Source: JAKFYM01 sp964416595 (GTDB taxonomy: Bacteria; Bdellovibrionota; UBA1018; CAIPTA01). Taken from it: 64,000 nucleotides of DNA. The DNA lies in contig CAYQES010000012.1 in NCBI GenBank assembly GCA_964416595.1, forward strand, positions 1 through 64,000, given 5' to 3'. The notes below the pieces were generated by a model. The model had not been told where the DNA came from. It searched no databases and worked only from the letters and a program-made list of their open reading frames with translations. The position numbers and the translations under genes are program-made. This document shows, piece after piece, positions 34,465-43,298 of this stretch; position 1 is the stretch's first letter; each line of letters begins with the position of its first letter.

Positions 34465-34917
34465 TTAGGTAGTGGAGTTAAACGTGATCGCGATAAAGGT
34501 TCCATCAGTGAAATAGAGCTCTATAGAATCTTCGAGGCAATATTCAGTTTCTCCATTCTCACCATTCCAATAAAAACCTAGGGCGGCTTTCAATTGTCCG
34601 GAATTATTTAATCTTTTGATGATAGCTATGGCTTCCGGATTTTCGGCTAAGCTGCCAAAGGAGCTGAGGTTGCTTAAAACAGCTTTTTTGCCGATCAGCG
34701 GTGTGAACTTGCATTCGTTGCTGGTTTTTTCCAAAAGCTCCTTTACTAAGGGCTTATAGGAAAATTTTTTCACATTATAGGTGCCGATAAAGGCGGGGTC
34801 ACCATTAGTGCCGGTATCAACCAATTGCGATAGCTCTTGTAGATCTCTTTGTAAATTGGCGGAAGCTGGGTTGATGCTAGAAAGAAATAAGGCGCTTAGG
34901 ATTAGTAGGTTTTTCAT
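34465..34917 (-). CDS. Exported protein of unknown function
   Basis: A 150-residue protein with a signal peptide (MKNLLILSALFLSSINPASA). The mature part starts NLQRDLQELSQLVDTG and has two cysteines (NECKF and EYCLED). The C-terminal half alternates short beta-like stretches (AALGFYWNG, SIELYFTDGTFIAITF). The ATG at 34917 is chosen because the signal peptide begins there; an ATG at 34974 would bury it. No family is recognised. It is convergent with sdhB across a shared terminator. Confidence 0.65.
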   Translation of the reverse strand: MKNLLILSALFLSSINPASANLQRDLQELSQLVDTGTNGDPAFIGTYNVKKFSYKPLVKELLEKTSNECKFTPLIGKKAVLSNLSSFGSLAENPEAIAIIKRLNNSGQLKAALGFYWNGENGETEYCLEDSIELYFTDGTFIAITFNSTT

Positions 34918-35028
34918 AAAATTCCAGAATGTTGTGGTGGTATTTAAATTGCGTGGCTTTTGTATGTGATTCATTGTGGCGCATCAATTGATTTTTATTT
35001 TAAAGAATGAGCATTTTTGAACTGAAGG

Positions 35029-36288
35029 TTAATTTTTCAAGCTCATAAATGTATTTAGAATCGCCTCGAGATTCTCGGGGAACCACATATTCCCCAAATG
35101 GCCCCCATAGGGATAGAGGGTGAGCCGTGGGCCCAGCACTTCGCTGAGATAATTTAAGTGCTCACTGCTCACAATAAAATCGTCCTGGTTGTGCATTACA
35201 AATAAATTAGCGTTGGATTTTAGGTGATTTTCCACGCCCGAGAGCGGCACATCCGGCAGGATATCTTCTAGTCGTACTTCTTTGCCGCTTTTTTGGGAGA
35301 GACCGGGCAGCAGGAATTTTTCCAGATAGTCTTGGTAAGAAAAAGCGGTGCTTTCTTGGAGGCGGGCGTCCGGATTATCAGTGGCTTGGGGCTCTTTTAG
35401 CACACCAAGATCCAGCACTTGTTGGGTGGTGAAAATAAGCGCGGGCAAAAATTCTTTTAGGGAGGAGCCGATCAAAAATTTTCGCTCTTCGGGGCTTGTG
35501 CTTAAGGATTGTTCGAGTTCGGAAAAATAGGTGGGGGATTTAATGTCGCCAGTTAAAAGCAGGCCAGATGCGTAGAGGTATACTTTTTCTTGGAGATTTT
35601 TTAGGGCTTCTCGGGAGAATGCGGTTCCTTCTTTGGCCATGGAATCTAATATTTGGCTGCCGTAGAGGGGATCCACGGGTGGGTTGATCAAGAGTACTTT
35701 TTGAAAATTTAACTTTTGTGCTTTTTCGTCGAGCGAGCTCACGTAAGCTGCTTCTAAGCCGCCCATGCTCACGCCGAGTAATCCCACGTTAGAAACTTTA
35801 AGGCCGCTCTGGGATACCTTTTCTAAACCCGCTTGCATGAGCTCGTAGAGATCCGCGGCGTCTTGTTTTGTGACTCCTGGAAAGCCCGTACGGCTCGCGG
35901 CTAAAGCAAAGTTCCAGTGGTAGGCTGAAGGCAGCACCAACACGTGAAAGCCTTTTTGGAAAAACTGGCTGGCTAAAAAATTGTAATAGGAAACATTGTG
36001 CCCGCCGCCAAGGCCAGCCACAAAAAAGAGAAGGGGCGCTTTTTCTTTTTGAGCCCAAAGCCGTAAAGAAATTTTGTTCCGCTTTTGGCCATAGAAGGGC
36101 ACGGAGTTTCGCTCTGGCAGATGGGCCTTAATTTTAATGTCCTGGTACTGAAGGGCGGGGTTTAAGTGATCTGCCTTCAGGAGCGCCGCCGTGAAGGTGG
36201 CGTAGTAGGGATCCTGGTGAGGAAAATTGTAGGCCCAAGCCCCGGGGCTAGCGATGAGGAGAAGGAGTAGGACACGAAGGAGGGCCAT
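35029..36288 (-). CDS. Exported alpha/beta hydrolase
   Basis: A 419-residue protein with signal peptide (MALLRVLLLLLIASPGAWA). The core is an alpha/beta hydrolase: PLLFFVAGLGGGH forms the oxyanion strand, GVSMGGLEAAY is the nucleophile elbow with Ser as catalytic residue, and DDFIVSSEHLNYLS with PYGGHLGNMWFPENL supply the Asp and His. It has an extra segment of about 120 residues between the nucleophile and the Asp, forming a probable lid. A Fur-box-preceded lipoprotein gene ends 18 bases upstream, so the hydrolase is likely in the same metal-regulated operon. The substrate is unknown. Confidence 0.75.
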   Translation of the reverse strand: MALLRVLLLLLIASPGAWAYNFPHQDPYYATFTAALLKADHLNPALQYQDIKIKAHLPERNSVPFYGQKRNKISLRLWAQKEKAPLLFFVAGLGGGHNVSYYNFLASQFFQKGFHVLVLPSAYHWNFALAASRTGFPGVTKQDAADLYELMQAGLEKVSQSGLKVSNVGLLGVSMGGLEAAYVSSLDEKAQKLNFQKVLLINPPVDPLYGSQILDSMAKEGTAFSREALKNLQEKVYLYASGLLLTGDIKSPTYFSELEQSLSTSPEERKFLIGSSLKEFLPALIFTTQQVLDLGVLKEPQATDNPDARLQESTAFSYQDYLEKFLLPGLSQKSGKEVRLEDILPDVPLSGVENHLKSNANLFVMHNQDDFIVSSEHLNYLSEVLGPRLTLYPYGGHLGNMWFPENLEAILNTFMSLKN

Positions 36289-36306
36289 GGGCCCTTTTAA
36301 CTCAAA

Positions 36307-36420
36307 TTAATGCATCGAGTCAATTTCCTTCGATTCAGGAAGGGGCGGGGGCTCGCAACCCGCGTAAAGGAAAAGTAGTAGGAGAGATAGGGTGCCCGGG
36401 GCTTGGTAGCTAGTTTCCAT
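36307..36420 (-). CDS. Very small lipoprotein (37 residues) under a Fur-like box
   Basis: A 37-codon gene read on the minus strand. It encodes a hydrophobic stretch LSLLLLFLYAGC whose LYAGC end is a good lipobox, so after cleavage Cys22 would be lipidated, leaving a 16-residue mature peptide rich in Pro and acidic residues (CEPPPLPESKEIDSMH). AGAGG lies 5 bases before the ATG. The Fur-like box at 36441-36455 is 20 bases upstream of the start. The gene ends 18 bases before the exported hydrolase. It is short enough to be missed by common gene callers; coding is supported by ribosome site, lipobox and regulatory box together. Confidence 0.6.
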   Translation of the reverse strand: METSYQAPGTLSLLLLFLYAGCEPPPLPESKEIDSMH

Positions 36421-36440
36421 ACGAACCTCTTCTATGAATT

Positions 36441-36455
36441 TGAGAATCATTTTCA
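36441..36455. promoter_or_regulatory. Fur-like box before the small lipoprotein and hydrolase
   Basis: TGAGAATCATTTTCA fits the 7-1-7 Fur pattern TGAnAATnATTnTCA at every fixed position, and is palindromic over 17 bases if the flanking T and A are included apart from the two variable sites. It lies between the leftward lipoprotein gene (start 36420) and the rightward methyltransferase gene (start 36504), so either or both could be controlled. Confidence 0.7.
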
Positions 36456-36503
36456 AAAAAAGGCAAGGGGAAAATGCGAGTGATCTTGTGGTAAGCTAAA
36501 GCC

Positions 36504-37226
36504 ATGCAATGCCTGCTCTGCGCCAAAACATTTTCGGCCTATGAGCCCTACGGGATTCCGGAAAAAATGGGGAAATGCCCTCACTGTGGCTCAAAACCCC
36601 GGCACCGGGAACTAGCCTGGTTTTTCCAAAACAAAGTGCAGTTGCCTGCGGGTAGCAAGGTGTTGGAAGTTGGTCCCTCCAAAGTGCAGGCCAGGTTTTT
36701 TGCCCAAGCTCCTGTGATCGGCGAGGCCCGCTATACGGGCATAGATATCCGCCAACTAAAACACCACGAGCTTTTACGCGCCCCTCATCGCTTCATGGAA
36801 ATGGACGTAACCAAAATGACATTCTCGGACCAAAGCTTCGAAGTGATTTTGTGCAATCACGTATTGCCTTATATCCGCAGCGATTATCAGGCGATGTCCG
36901 AAATCCACCGCTGCTTAAAAAACACAGGTTTTGCCATTTTGAATGTGAGCATTCAATTGCCGAAAACTCGCAAAGCCAGCGAAATGGGAATAGAGAACCC
37001 CAAGGTGTACACAGAAGAGTATCGCGCCGAGAATGGCAGCGAGTGGGTGTACGGCGAAGATTATTTTGAGAGGCTCGAGGCCGCGGGTTTTTTTCACCAC
37101 CGTTTATTGGTGAGCGAATTGGCGGGCAATGAAATTTCGGAAGAGCAACGATTCCGCAAAAACGGCGAACTCATTTTGGCTTTTAAATATAAGGACGCCA
37201 TGGATAAATTTTTAGGCGGCCTATGA
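36504..37226 (+). CDS. SAM-dependent methyltransferase with N-terminal zinc finger
   Basis: A 240-residue protein. Residues 3-28 hold two CxxC pairs (CLLC and CPHC), a small zinc ribbon; then comes a class I methyltransferase domain: VLEVGPSKVQARFF as SAM motif I, YTGIDIRQ as motif II, and VILCNHVLPYI with RCLKNTGFAILNVSI as the later motifs. Members of the Methyltransf_11-type group act on many small molecules or proteins; the substrate is unknown. Its stop overlaps the DCC-family start as ATGA. Confidence 0.78.
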   Translation: MQCLLCAKTFSAYEPYGIPEKMGKCPHCGSKPRHRELAWFFQNKVQLPAGSKVLEVGPSKVQARFFAQAPVIGEARYTGIDIRQLKHHELLRAPHRFMEMDVTKMTFSDQSFEVILCNHVLPYIRSDYQAMSEIHRCLKNTGFAILNVSIQLPKTRKASEMGIENPKVYTEEYRAENGSEWVYGEDYFERLEAAGFFHHRLLVSELAGNEISEEQRFRKNGELILAFKYKDAMDKFLGGL

Positions 37227-37606
37227 AAAGAATCCTTTTTTTCGATGGTGTATGCAATCTCTGCAACGGCTTCGTGGATTTTTTGATTCATCGGGATTCT
37301 AATTTGTTATTCGCCCCCTTACAGGGAAAAGCGGCCCAGCAATATTTACCAAAAGAATTCACGCAATCGATGCCTTCGGTGGTGTTGTGGAGTGAGGGGA
37401 ATATAAAGATTAAATCCGACGGCGCTTTGGCTGTTTTGGGTGAGCTCGGCGGTGTTTGGGTTTTGATGAAAGTTTTTTGGCTAGTGCCGAAATTTTTGCG
37501 GGATATGGTTTATGATTTTGTGGCCCACAATCGCTACCGCATGTTTGGCAAAAGGGATACATGCCGCTTGCCTACGGCTGAGGAGAGAGAGCGGTTTTTA
37601 GAATAG
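37223..37606 (+). CDS. DCC family thiol-disulfide oxidoreductase (DUF393, YuxK-like)
   Basis: A 127-residue protein beginning RILFFDGVCNLCNGFVDFLIHRD; D8, C11 and C14 form the DxxCxxC motif that names the family. SEGNIKIKSDGALAVLGELGG and YDFVAHNRYRMFGKRDTCRLPT complete the signature. The protein is predicted to have a thioredoxin-like fold with redox-active cysteines. It is coupled by an ATGA overlap to the methyltransferase. Confidence 0.88.
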   Translation: MKRILFFDGVCNLCNGFVDFLIHRDSNLLFAPLQGKAAQQYLPKEFTQSMPSVVLWSEGNIKIKSDGALAVLGELGGVWVLMKVFWLVPKFLRDMVYDFVAHNRYRMFGKRDTCRLPTAEERERFLE

Positions 37607-37760
37607 TAGGCATCGAGTTCCGCGGTGCTGCGGAAATAGGCAAAATAAAAGCGAATATCAAATATTTAATATAAATTGCGCGCAGCATCATTTCTGTGTT
37701 ATTGGACTCGTTTATCAGGCCGTGGGTACTAACTAAATCTAGAATCTAGGAAAAATTGTT

Positions 37761-38765
37761 ATGAAAAAAAACCGAGCCATTTATCTTCTCTCTCTACTCG
37801 TTTCTGTTTCCGCCTTCGCCGGACCTCAAGAGATTTTTGATCCTTGCTTGAATGAATTAAAAGAGAAGAGCGCGGAATTTAATAAGCAGCTCAGTTTATA
37901 TGAAGTTTGTGGGGCACCACAGAAATACAGAATCAGCGCACAGATGAAACTGATGTGCGGAGTAGAGTTTTATGAGATGGGCTCCGGTAAAAAAATGTTT
38001 CGAGAAGCTTTACCTGAGTTGCAGAGAAAATTAGATTATCACTGCGTATTCTCTACTCCTTTAACGAGAGCCGTGCAAATCCGCCCAGAGCTAGTGGAAG
38101 ATCTCTTACGGGCGGGAGCTTCAGCTAACTTTTATGATAGCCGTTGCCGCACCCCCGGCAGTTGGGCAGTCCAAGAACAAAACGGCATCGCTACTTTACA
38201 GACACTAAAAAAATATAACGCTGATTTTTCTTTGCTCGATTATCGCGAGCAATCATTTGAGGATGGAAGCAAATCCTGCGACTACAGTACCGTGATGCAA
38301 TCGCTCCTGCATGTGGCCGTGGAATATGAGCTAGAAACGAGACAAAAATTAGATTTTCTTCTGGCCAATGGGGCCAAAAAACATGTGAAAACGTATAATT
38401 TTTTTGGAGCCACTCCTTTGATTACTTTGGCAGAGGCAACCTTTGGTATGAGTCCCGAGCAAGAAGGTTTTTTTGTGGATAAAGCGAAAACACTCATAAA
38501 AGCAGGCTCTGATGTGAATCAACTTACCCTGGATAGGGGGGGGTGGACGGATGATAGCCAGTCTGGTCAACCGGCCTTGTTTTTTGCCATTTATAGTCGA
38601 TCTATAGATCTGGTTAAATATTTGGTGGAAGGGGCTAACGCCAATGTGAACCATTCTAATACGGATGGCATACACGTGATGGATGATCTTGATGCTAATG
38701 AAGATACGGATTTAATCCAATATCTATGTGGTAAGGATGCAAAGCACGCGCTCTGCGGGAAATAG
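37761..38765 (+). CDS. Exported ankyrin-repeat protein
   Basis: A 334-residue protein with a signal peptide (MKKNRAIYLLSLLVSVSAFA). Ankyrin-type repeats appear at TPLTRAVQIRPELVEDLLRAG, SLLHVAVEYELETRQKLDFLLANG, GATPLITLAEA with AKTLIKAGSDVNQ, and QPALFFAIYSRSIDLVKYLVEG. Cysteines in the first 110 residues (CGVEFY, YHCVF, SRCRTP) suggest disulfides, in keeping with export. Ankyrin proteins bind other proteins; the partner is unknown. A 154-base AT-rich leader without other features precedes it. Confidence 0.78.
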   Translation: MKKNRAIYLLSLLVSVSAFAGPQEIFDPCLNELKEKSAEFNKQLSLYEVCGAPQKYRISAQMKLMCGVEFYEMGSGKKMFREALPELQRKLDYHCVFSTPLTRAVQIRPELVEDLLRAGASANFYDSRCRTPGSWAVQEQNGIATLQTLKKYNADFSLLDYREQSFEDGSKSCDYSTVMQSLLHVAVEYELETRQKLDFLLANGAKKHVKTYNFFGATPLITLAEATFGMSPEQEGFFVDKAKTLIKAGSDVNQLTLDRGGWTDDSQSGQPALFFAIYSRSIDLVKYLVEGANANVNHSNTDGIHVMDDLDANEDTDLIQYLCGKDAKHALCGK

Positions 38766-38842
38766 GTTTTGTATCAAATACCCAAACTGAATGGGTTGTC
38801 TGATCTCAATCTAATGTTTGTTACTAGCAAACTAGCAGTAGG

Positions 38843-39166
38843 TTAAGCCGAAAAAGAATTCCCGCAGCCGCAGCTTTTTTTGGCGTTAGGATTATTAAAC
38901 ACAAATCCTTTACCGTTTAAGCCGCCGGAGTAGTCGAGCTCCATGCCGTCCACGTATAAAAAACTTTTAGGATCGATGGCCACTTTCACGCCTTCTTGCT
39001 CGAACACTTTGTCGCGTTCGGAAGCTGCTTCCACGAAATCCAATTTGTAGCTCAAACCGCTGCAGCCACCGCCGGCAATGCTCACCCGCAGCACGTAGCC
39101 GGGCTTATTCTCCAGGTTTTGCACCTGCTTGATTTGCTTCACGGCTGTGTCTGTAAGTTTCACCAT
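38843..39166 (-). CDS. A-type iron-sulfur carrier (IscA/ErpA/SufA family)
   Basis: A 107-residue HesB-type protein that carries Fe-S clusters to target enzymes. The three conserved cysteines are present: one in GGGCSGLSYKLDF and two in KSCGCGNSF at the C-terminus. The ATG at 39166 lies 7 bases after the iscS stop, so the two form an iscS-iscA pair. Which of IscA, ErpA or SufA it equals cannot be settled by motif. Confidence 0.92.
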   Translation of the reverse strand: MVKLTDTAVKQIKQVQNLENKPGYVLRVSIAGGGCSGLSYKLDFVEAASERDKVFEQEGVKVAIDPKSFLYVDGMELDYSGGLNGKGFVFNNPNAKKSCGCGNSFSA

Positions 39167-39173
39167 AATCTTT

Positions 39174-40364
39174 TTACCTTTGCCCCTCGGCCTCACTCAT
39201 TTGGTAGAGAGGCGAGGATTTCTGTAGTTGTCGCACACATTGGGACACCGTATCAATAGTATACACTATTTCCTCCTCGGTGGTGAAGCGTCCGAGGCCA
39301 AATCGCACAGAACCATGGATTCTTTCGGGGGATAAGCCCATGGCTGCCAACACATAGGAGGGAATTGCCGCGGCCGACATACAGGCTGAAGTGCTGGAAA
39401 CTGCTATATTTTTAAGGCTGGCTACCAGGGAATCACTTTCCACGTAGGGAAAAGAAACGTTTAAGGATTGGGGCAAACGATCCGTGAGGTGGCCATTTAA
39501 GTGCACTTCGCCCAGGGCCGCTTTGAGGCCATCAAAGAGTTTATCCCGTAAATAGGAAATCCGGGCCACTTCTGAGTCCAAATGTTCCCGGGCGATTTCT
39601 GCGGCCATGCCGAGGCCCACGATGCCGGGCACATTGAGGGTGCCCGAGCGAAAGCCATTTTCTTGGCCGCCGCCATGGAGCAGTGAAGTGGGTTCCACGC
39701 GGGGATCTTTCCTGCGCACATACACAGCGCCTACACCTTTGGGGCCGTAAAATTTGTGAGCCGAAAGCGAAAGCAGATCCACCTTCATTTCGTTCATATC
39801 GAGGGGGATTTTGCCCACGGCTTGGGCGGCGTCCGTGTGGAAAAAGATGGAATGCTTGCGGGCGAGGGCGCCGACTTCTGCGATAGGTTGGATGGTGCCT
39901 GTTTCATTATTAGCCGCCATGATGGAAATTAAAATGGTGTCAGGGCGGATGGCGGCCTGGAGATCTTTCAAACGGATTTTGCCCGTTTCATCGACGGGAA
40001 GATAGGTGACCTCGAATCCTTGTTTTTGCAAATATTCCGCTGTGGCTAAAATACATTTGTGCTCGATTTGTGTGGTGATCAAATGTTTGCCGCGAGAGCT
40101 GTACTTTTCTGCTATTCCTCTCAACACAAAATTATTACTTTCCGTGGCGCCGCTCGTGAACACGATTTCTTTGCTGCTGCACCCTAAAAGTTTGGCTACC
40201 CTTTCCCGGGATTTTTCTACAGCGCATTCGGCTTTCCAGCCAAAGCAGTGGCTTTTGGAGCTCGCGTTGCCAAAGTCTTCTGTTAAGTACGGTAGCATTG
40301 CGTCCAATACCTGACGATCCACGGGAGTAGTGGAGTGACAGTCCAGGTAAATAGGAAGCTTCAT
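39174..40364 (-). CDS. iscS: Cysteine desulfurase (IscS type)
   Basis: It removes sulfur from cysteine with PLP and passes it on as persulfide for Fe-S clusters and thiolated tRNA. The 396-residue product starts IYLDCHSTTPVDRQVLDAM, has the PLP lysine in LLSLSAHKFYGPKGVG and the active-site loop cysteine in SSTSACMSAAAIPSYVLAAMG. The short insertion around the cysteine marks it as group I (IscS/NifS). AAAGGTT precedes the ATG. A second, different desulfurase is encoded at 52883. Confidence 0.94.
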   Translation of the reverse strand: MKLPIYLDCHSTTPVDRQVLDAMLPYLTEDFGNASSKSHCFGWKAECAVEKSRERVAKLLGCSSKEIVFTSGATESNNFVLRGIAEKYSSRGKHLITTQIEHKCILATAEYLQKQGFEVTYLPVDETGKIRLKDLQAAIRPDTILISIMAANNETGTIQPIAEVGALARKHSIFFHTDAAQAVGKIPLDMNEMKVDLLSLSAHKFYGPKGVGAVYVRRKDPRVEPTSLLHGGGQENGFRSGTLNVPGIVGLGMAAEIAREHLDSEVARISYLRDKLFDGLKAALGEVHLNGHLTDRLPQSLNVSFPYVESDSLVASLKNIAVSSTSACMSAAAIPSYVLAAMGLSPERIHGSVRFGLGRFTTEEEIVYTIDTVSQCVRQLQKSSPLYQMSEAEGQR

Positions 40365-40537
40365 AACCAACCTTTCGCGAGCCCTGTTATTGACAGTGCG
40401 ACTACAGTACCCATTTTTTATAGGAAATGCCATGACGCTCCCGCTAAAGTGAGGCCTTCCTCGTTTGTTTTTAGGGTATTTTGGGGGATAATGGAAGATG
40501 CTTCACTGCCGATTACCGCAGCGGGCAAAAGGAAAAA

Positions 40538-42490
40538 ATGAAAAAGAAAAACTTTAATATGCGGCAGTTCCAAAAAACCATGGCCCTCTGGGTACTCATC
40601 CTCTTGGTGGCACTCAGCTTGTTTCGAGTGGTGGAACAAGGGAAAAACGATGCGGTGGTGCTGAAGTATTCGGAACTGCAGGATGCAGTGAAAGCCAATA
40701 ACGTGGCCGAAGCTACGATCCGTTCCGACAATAAAGTTTTGGGTAAATTTAAAACCGCCGTGCAAGGCAAAACAACTTTTACTTCCGAAATCAATTCCAC
40801 CTCGGAAAATCTGCCTAAGCTCTTGGAAGACCACAAAGTAGTTTTTGACTACAAACAGGTGGAAAAAGTTTCTTTCTGGCAGCAAGCGCTTCTCTCTTGG
40901 CTTCCGATCATTTTTCTAGTGGGGATCTTTTTTCTCTTCATGCGCCAAATCCAGGTGGGTGGTGGAAAAGCCATGAGCTTTGGCAAAAGCCGGGCTCGCT
41001 TGATGAACGAAAGCGCCAATCGCGTTACTTTTAAAGACGTAGCGGGCGTGGATGAAGCCAAAGAAGAGTTGCAGGAAATCATCAACTTTTTAAAAGATCC
41101 AAAAAAATTCACGCGCCTCGGCGGACGCATTCCTAAGGGGGTGTTGCTGATGGGCCCTCCTGGAACGGGGAAAACGTTGCTCGCAAAAGCCATCGCTGGC
41201 GAAGCGGGTGTGCCCTTCTTCTCCATTTCGGGATCTGACTTCGTGGAAATGTTTGTGGGCGTGGGCGCTTCCCGCGTGCGAGATCTTTTCGAACAAGGCA
41301 AGAAATCTGCTCCTTGCATTATTTTTATCGACGAAATCGACGCCGTAGGACGCCAGCGGGGCGCAGGCCTTGGCGGTGGTCACGACGAGCGGGAACAAAC
41401 CTTGAACCAATTGCTCGTGGAGATGGACGGTTTCGAGGGCAACGATGGTGTGATCCTGGTAGCGGCCACGAACCGCCCCGATGTGTTGGATCCTGCGTTG
41501 CTACGCCCAGGGCGTTTTGACCGCCGGGTAGTAGTGGGCAAACCTGACGTAAAAGGCCGCGAACAAATTCTGGGTGTGCATGCCCGGAAAACTCCTTTGG
41601 GCCCTGATGTGATTCTTAATATTATCGCTCGGCAAACCCCAGGCTTCTCTGGGGCGGATCTAGAAAACTTGGTGAACGAAGCGGCCCTTTTAGCCGCTCG
41701 CACGGGCAAAAAGTTTTTGGAAATGCATGATTTTGAAATGGCCAAAGATAAAGTGCTTATGGGCGTGGAGCGCCGATCCTTAGTGATTAGCGACGAAGAA
41801 AAGAAAAACACTGCCTACCACGAATCAGGCCACACCATTGTGGGCCATCTCTTGCCTGGCACTGATCCTATCCATAAAGTAAGCATTATTCCCCGGGGCT
41901 TTGCTTTGGGTGTTACGCAAACTCTGCCCATGGAGGATCGCCTTTCTTACACTAAAGAGCGGGCAGAAAATATGATCTCCTTCTTGATGGGTGGCAGGAT
42001 CGCCGAAGAAATTATCTTTGGGCATAAAACCACCGGCGCCGGGAACGATATCGAGCGCGCCACGGATCTTGCCCGCCGCATGATCTGTGAGTGGGGTATG
42101 AGCGATAAGCTAGGCCCCGTTACTTTCGGTAAAAAAGAAGAGCAGGTTTTTTTAGGCCGAGAAATGGGCCATGTTCGGGAGTTTTCTGAAGCCACCGCCC
42201 AAACGATCGATAATGAAGTGCGGGAGATCGTGGAGAAAAATTATCGTAGGGCCAGAGAATTGCTAAACTCCAATATCGATATTCTTCATGCCATGGCCCA
42301 GGCCTTGCTCGATCATGAAACCTTGGATAAGGAAGAAATTGATTTGTTGATGAAGCGGGTGAAATTGCCGCCGAAATCAAAATCTTCTCCTTCTGGATCT
42401 GATTCGAGTTCCGGTACAGCTCCTGCTACCAATGAGGGTGAGATTAGCGTGATCGGCGGGTCTACTACGGCTGCTCCTAATCCAGTTTGA
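40538..42490 (+). CDS. ftsH: ATP-dependent zinc metalloprotease FtsH
   Basis: A membrane AAA+ protease that degrades damaged membrane proteins and regulatory proteins. The 650-residue product has two membrane segments (about 15-31 and 118-137) around a periplasmic loop, Walker A GPPGTGKT at 206-213, Walker B IIFIDEIDAVGRQR, the SRH region ATNRPDVLDPALLRPGRFDR, and the zinc site HESGH at 428-432. AAAAGG precedes the chosen ATG at 40538. It is the first gene of a rightward run with cdaA, cdaR and glmM. Confidence 0.97.
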   Translation: MKKKNFNMRQFQKTMALWVLILLVALSLFRVVEQGKNDAVVLKYSELQDAVKANNVAEATIRSDNKVLGKFKTAVQGKTTFTSEINSTSENLPKLLEDHKVVFDYKQVEKVSFWQQALLSWLPIIFLVGIFFLFMRQIQVGGGKAMSFGKSRARLMNESANRVTFKDVAGVDEAKEELQEIINFLKDPKKFTRLGGRIPKGVLLMGPPGTGKTLLAKAIAGEAGVPFFSISGSDFVEMFVGVGASRVRDLFEQGKKSAPCIIFIDEIDAVGRQRGAGLGGGHDEREQTLNQLLVEMDGFEGNDGVILVAATNRPDVLDPALLRPGRFDRRVVVGKPDVKGREQILGVHARKTPLGPDVILNIIARQTPGFSGADLENLVNEAALLAARTGKKFLEMHDFEMAKDKVLMGVERRSLVISDEEKKNTAYHESGHTIVGHLLPGTDPIHKVSIIPRGFALGVTQTLPMEDRLSYTKERAENMISFLMGGRIAEEIIFGHKTTGAGNDIERATDLARRMICEWGMSDKLGPVTFGKKEEQVFLGREMGHVREFSEATAQTIDNEVREIVEKNYRRARELLNSNIDILHAMAQALLDHETLDKEEIDLLMKRVKLPPKSKSSPSGSDSSSGTAPATNEGEISVIGGSTTAAPNPV

Positions 42491-42491
42491 G

Positions 42492-43298
42492 ATGAATGCA
42501 CTGATTTCCAATATCTGGAATGGATTCCGGTCAAACGATCTGTTTGATATTTTGCTCGTGGCATTAGTGGCGTACCGGGGGTTTATGATCCTCCGGGGCA
42601 CCCATGCTATCCAGATGATTACAGGGCTGCTCTTTTTGGGAGTGATCTATTTTCTTTCGAACTATTTTGAGTTGTTCACGGTGCATTGGATCTTGGCGCA
42701 TTTCTTCGATTACCTTTTCATTATTGTGATTGTACTCTTCCAGGATGATCTACGGCGGGCATTGGCCTATGTGGGAAAAAACCCCTTCATTTCCAGCAAA
42801 GCTGAACAGTTAGATCGGCTAGTAGTAGAAGAGGTGGCCAAGGCCGCTTTGCAAATGGCCCGGGATCGCATGGGCGCCTTGATTGTGATCGAGCGGGAAA
42901 CGGGCCTCAAAAACTTTATCGATACGGGAGCCAAATTGGACGCTTCCGTGCGCTCGGAGCTTTTGTATTCCATTTTTATTCCATCTTCTCCCATTCACGA
43001 TGGCGCTGTAATTATTAAGGACGGTAAAATCGCCGCCGCCGGTTGCTTTCTGCCGCTCACCAAAAATCCAAATGTAGATAAGGCTTTCGGCACGAGGCAC
43101 AGGGCGGCCATTGGCTTAACGGAAGATACGGATGCCGTGGTGGTGCTCGTGAGTGAAGAAGCGGGTGCGGCTTATCTTGTGAAGGCTGGTCGTATTTCTT
43201 CCAAGCTCAGCGAAGAAGAGCTTTCCAATAGCCTAGCTGTGATTCTCGAGCTCACGGATTTCACGCGCTCGCCCCTTGCGGCTAAGGGAGCTGAGTGA
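42492..43298 (+). CDS. cdaA: Diadenylate cyclase CdaA
   Basis: It joins two ATP into cyclic di-AMP, a second messenger for potassium and cell-wall homeostasis. The 268-residue product has three N-terminal membrane helices (about residues 16-34, 38-58 and 68-83) and a DAC (DisA_N) domain with the catalytic DGA at 170-172 and RHR at 202-204. This is exactly the CdaA layout. It starts 1 base after the ftsH stop and overlaps cdaR, placing it in the conserved cdaA-cdaR-glmM order. Confidence 0.96.
   Translation: MNALISNIWNGFRSNDLFDILLVALVAYRGFMILRGTHAIQMITGLLFLGVIYFLSNYFELFTVHWILAHFFDYLFIIVIVLFQDDLRRALAYVGKNPFISSKAEQLDRLVVEEVAKAALQMARDRMGALIVIERETGLKNFIDTGAKLDASVRSELLYSIFIPSSPIHDGAVIIKDGKIAAAGCFLPLTKNPNVDKAFGTRHRAAIGLTEDTDAVVVLVSEEAGAAYLVKAGRISSKLSEEELSNSLAVILELTDFTRSPLAAKGAE

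Noticed and set aside
37617..37634. Hairpin TTCCGC/GCGGAA after the DCC-family gene
   Set aside because: No T run follows on either strand, so I do not call it a terminator.
40389..40420. TTGACA between iscS and ftsH as a promoter
   Set aside because: The nearest -10-like TATAGG is about 24 bases downstream, too far for a sigma-70 promoter, and no better -10 is in range.
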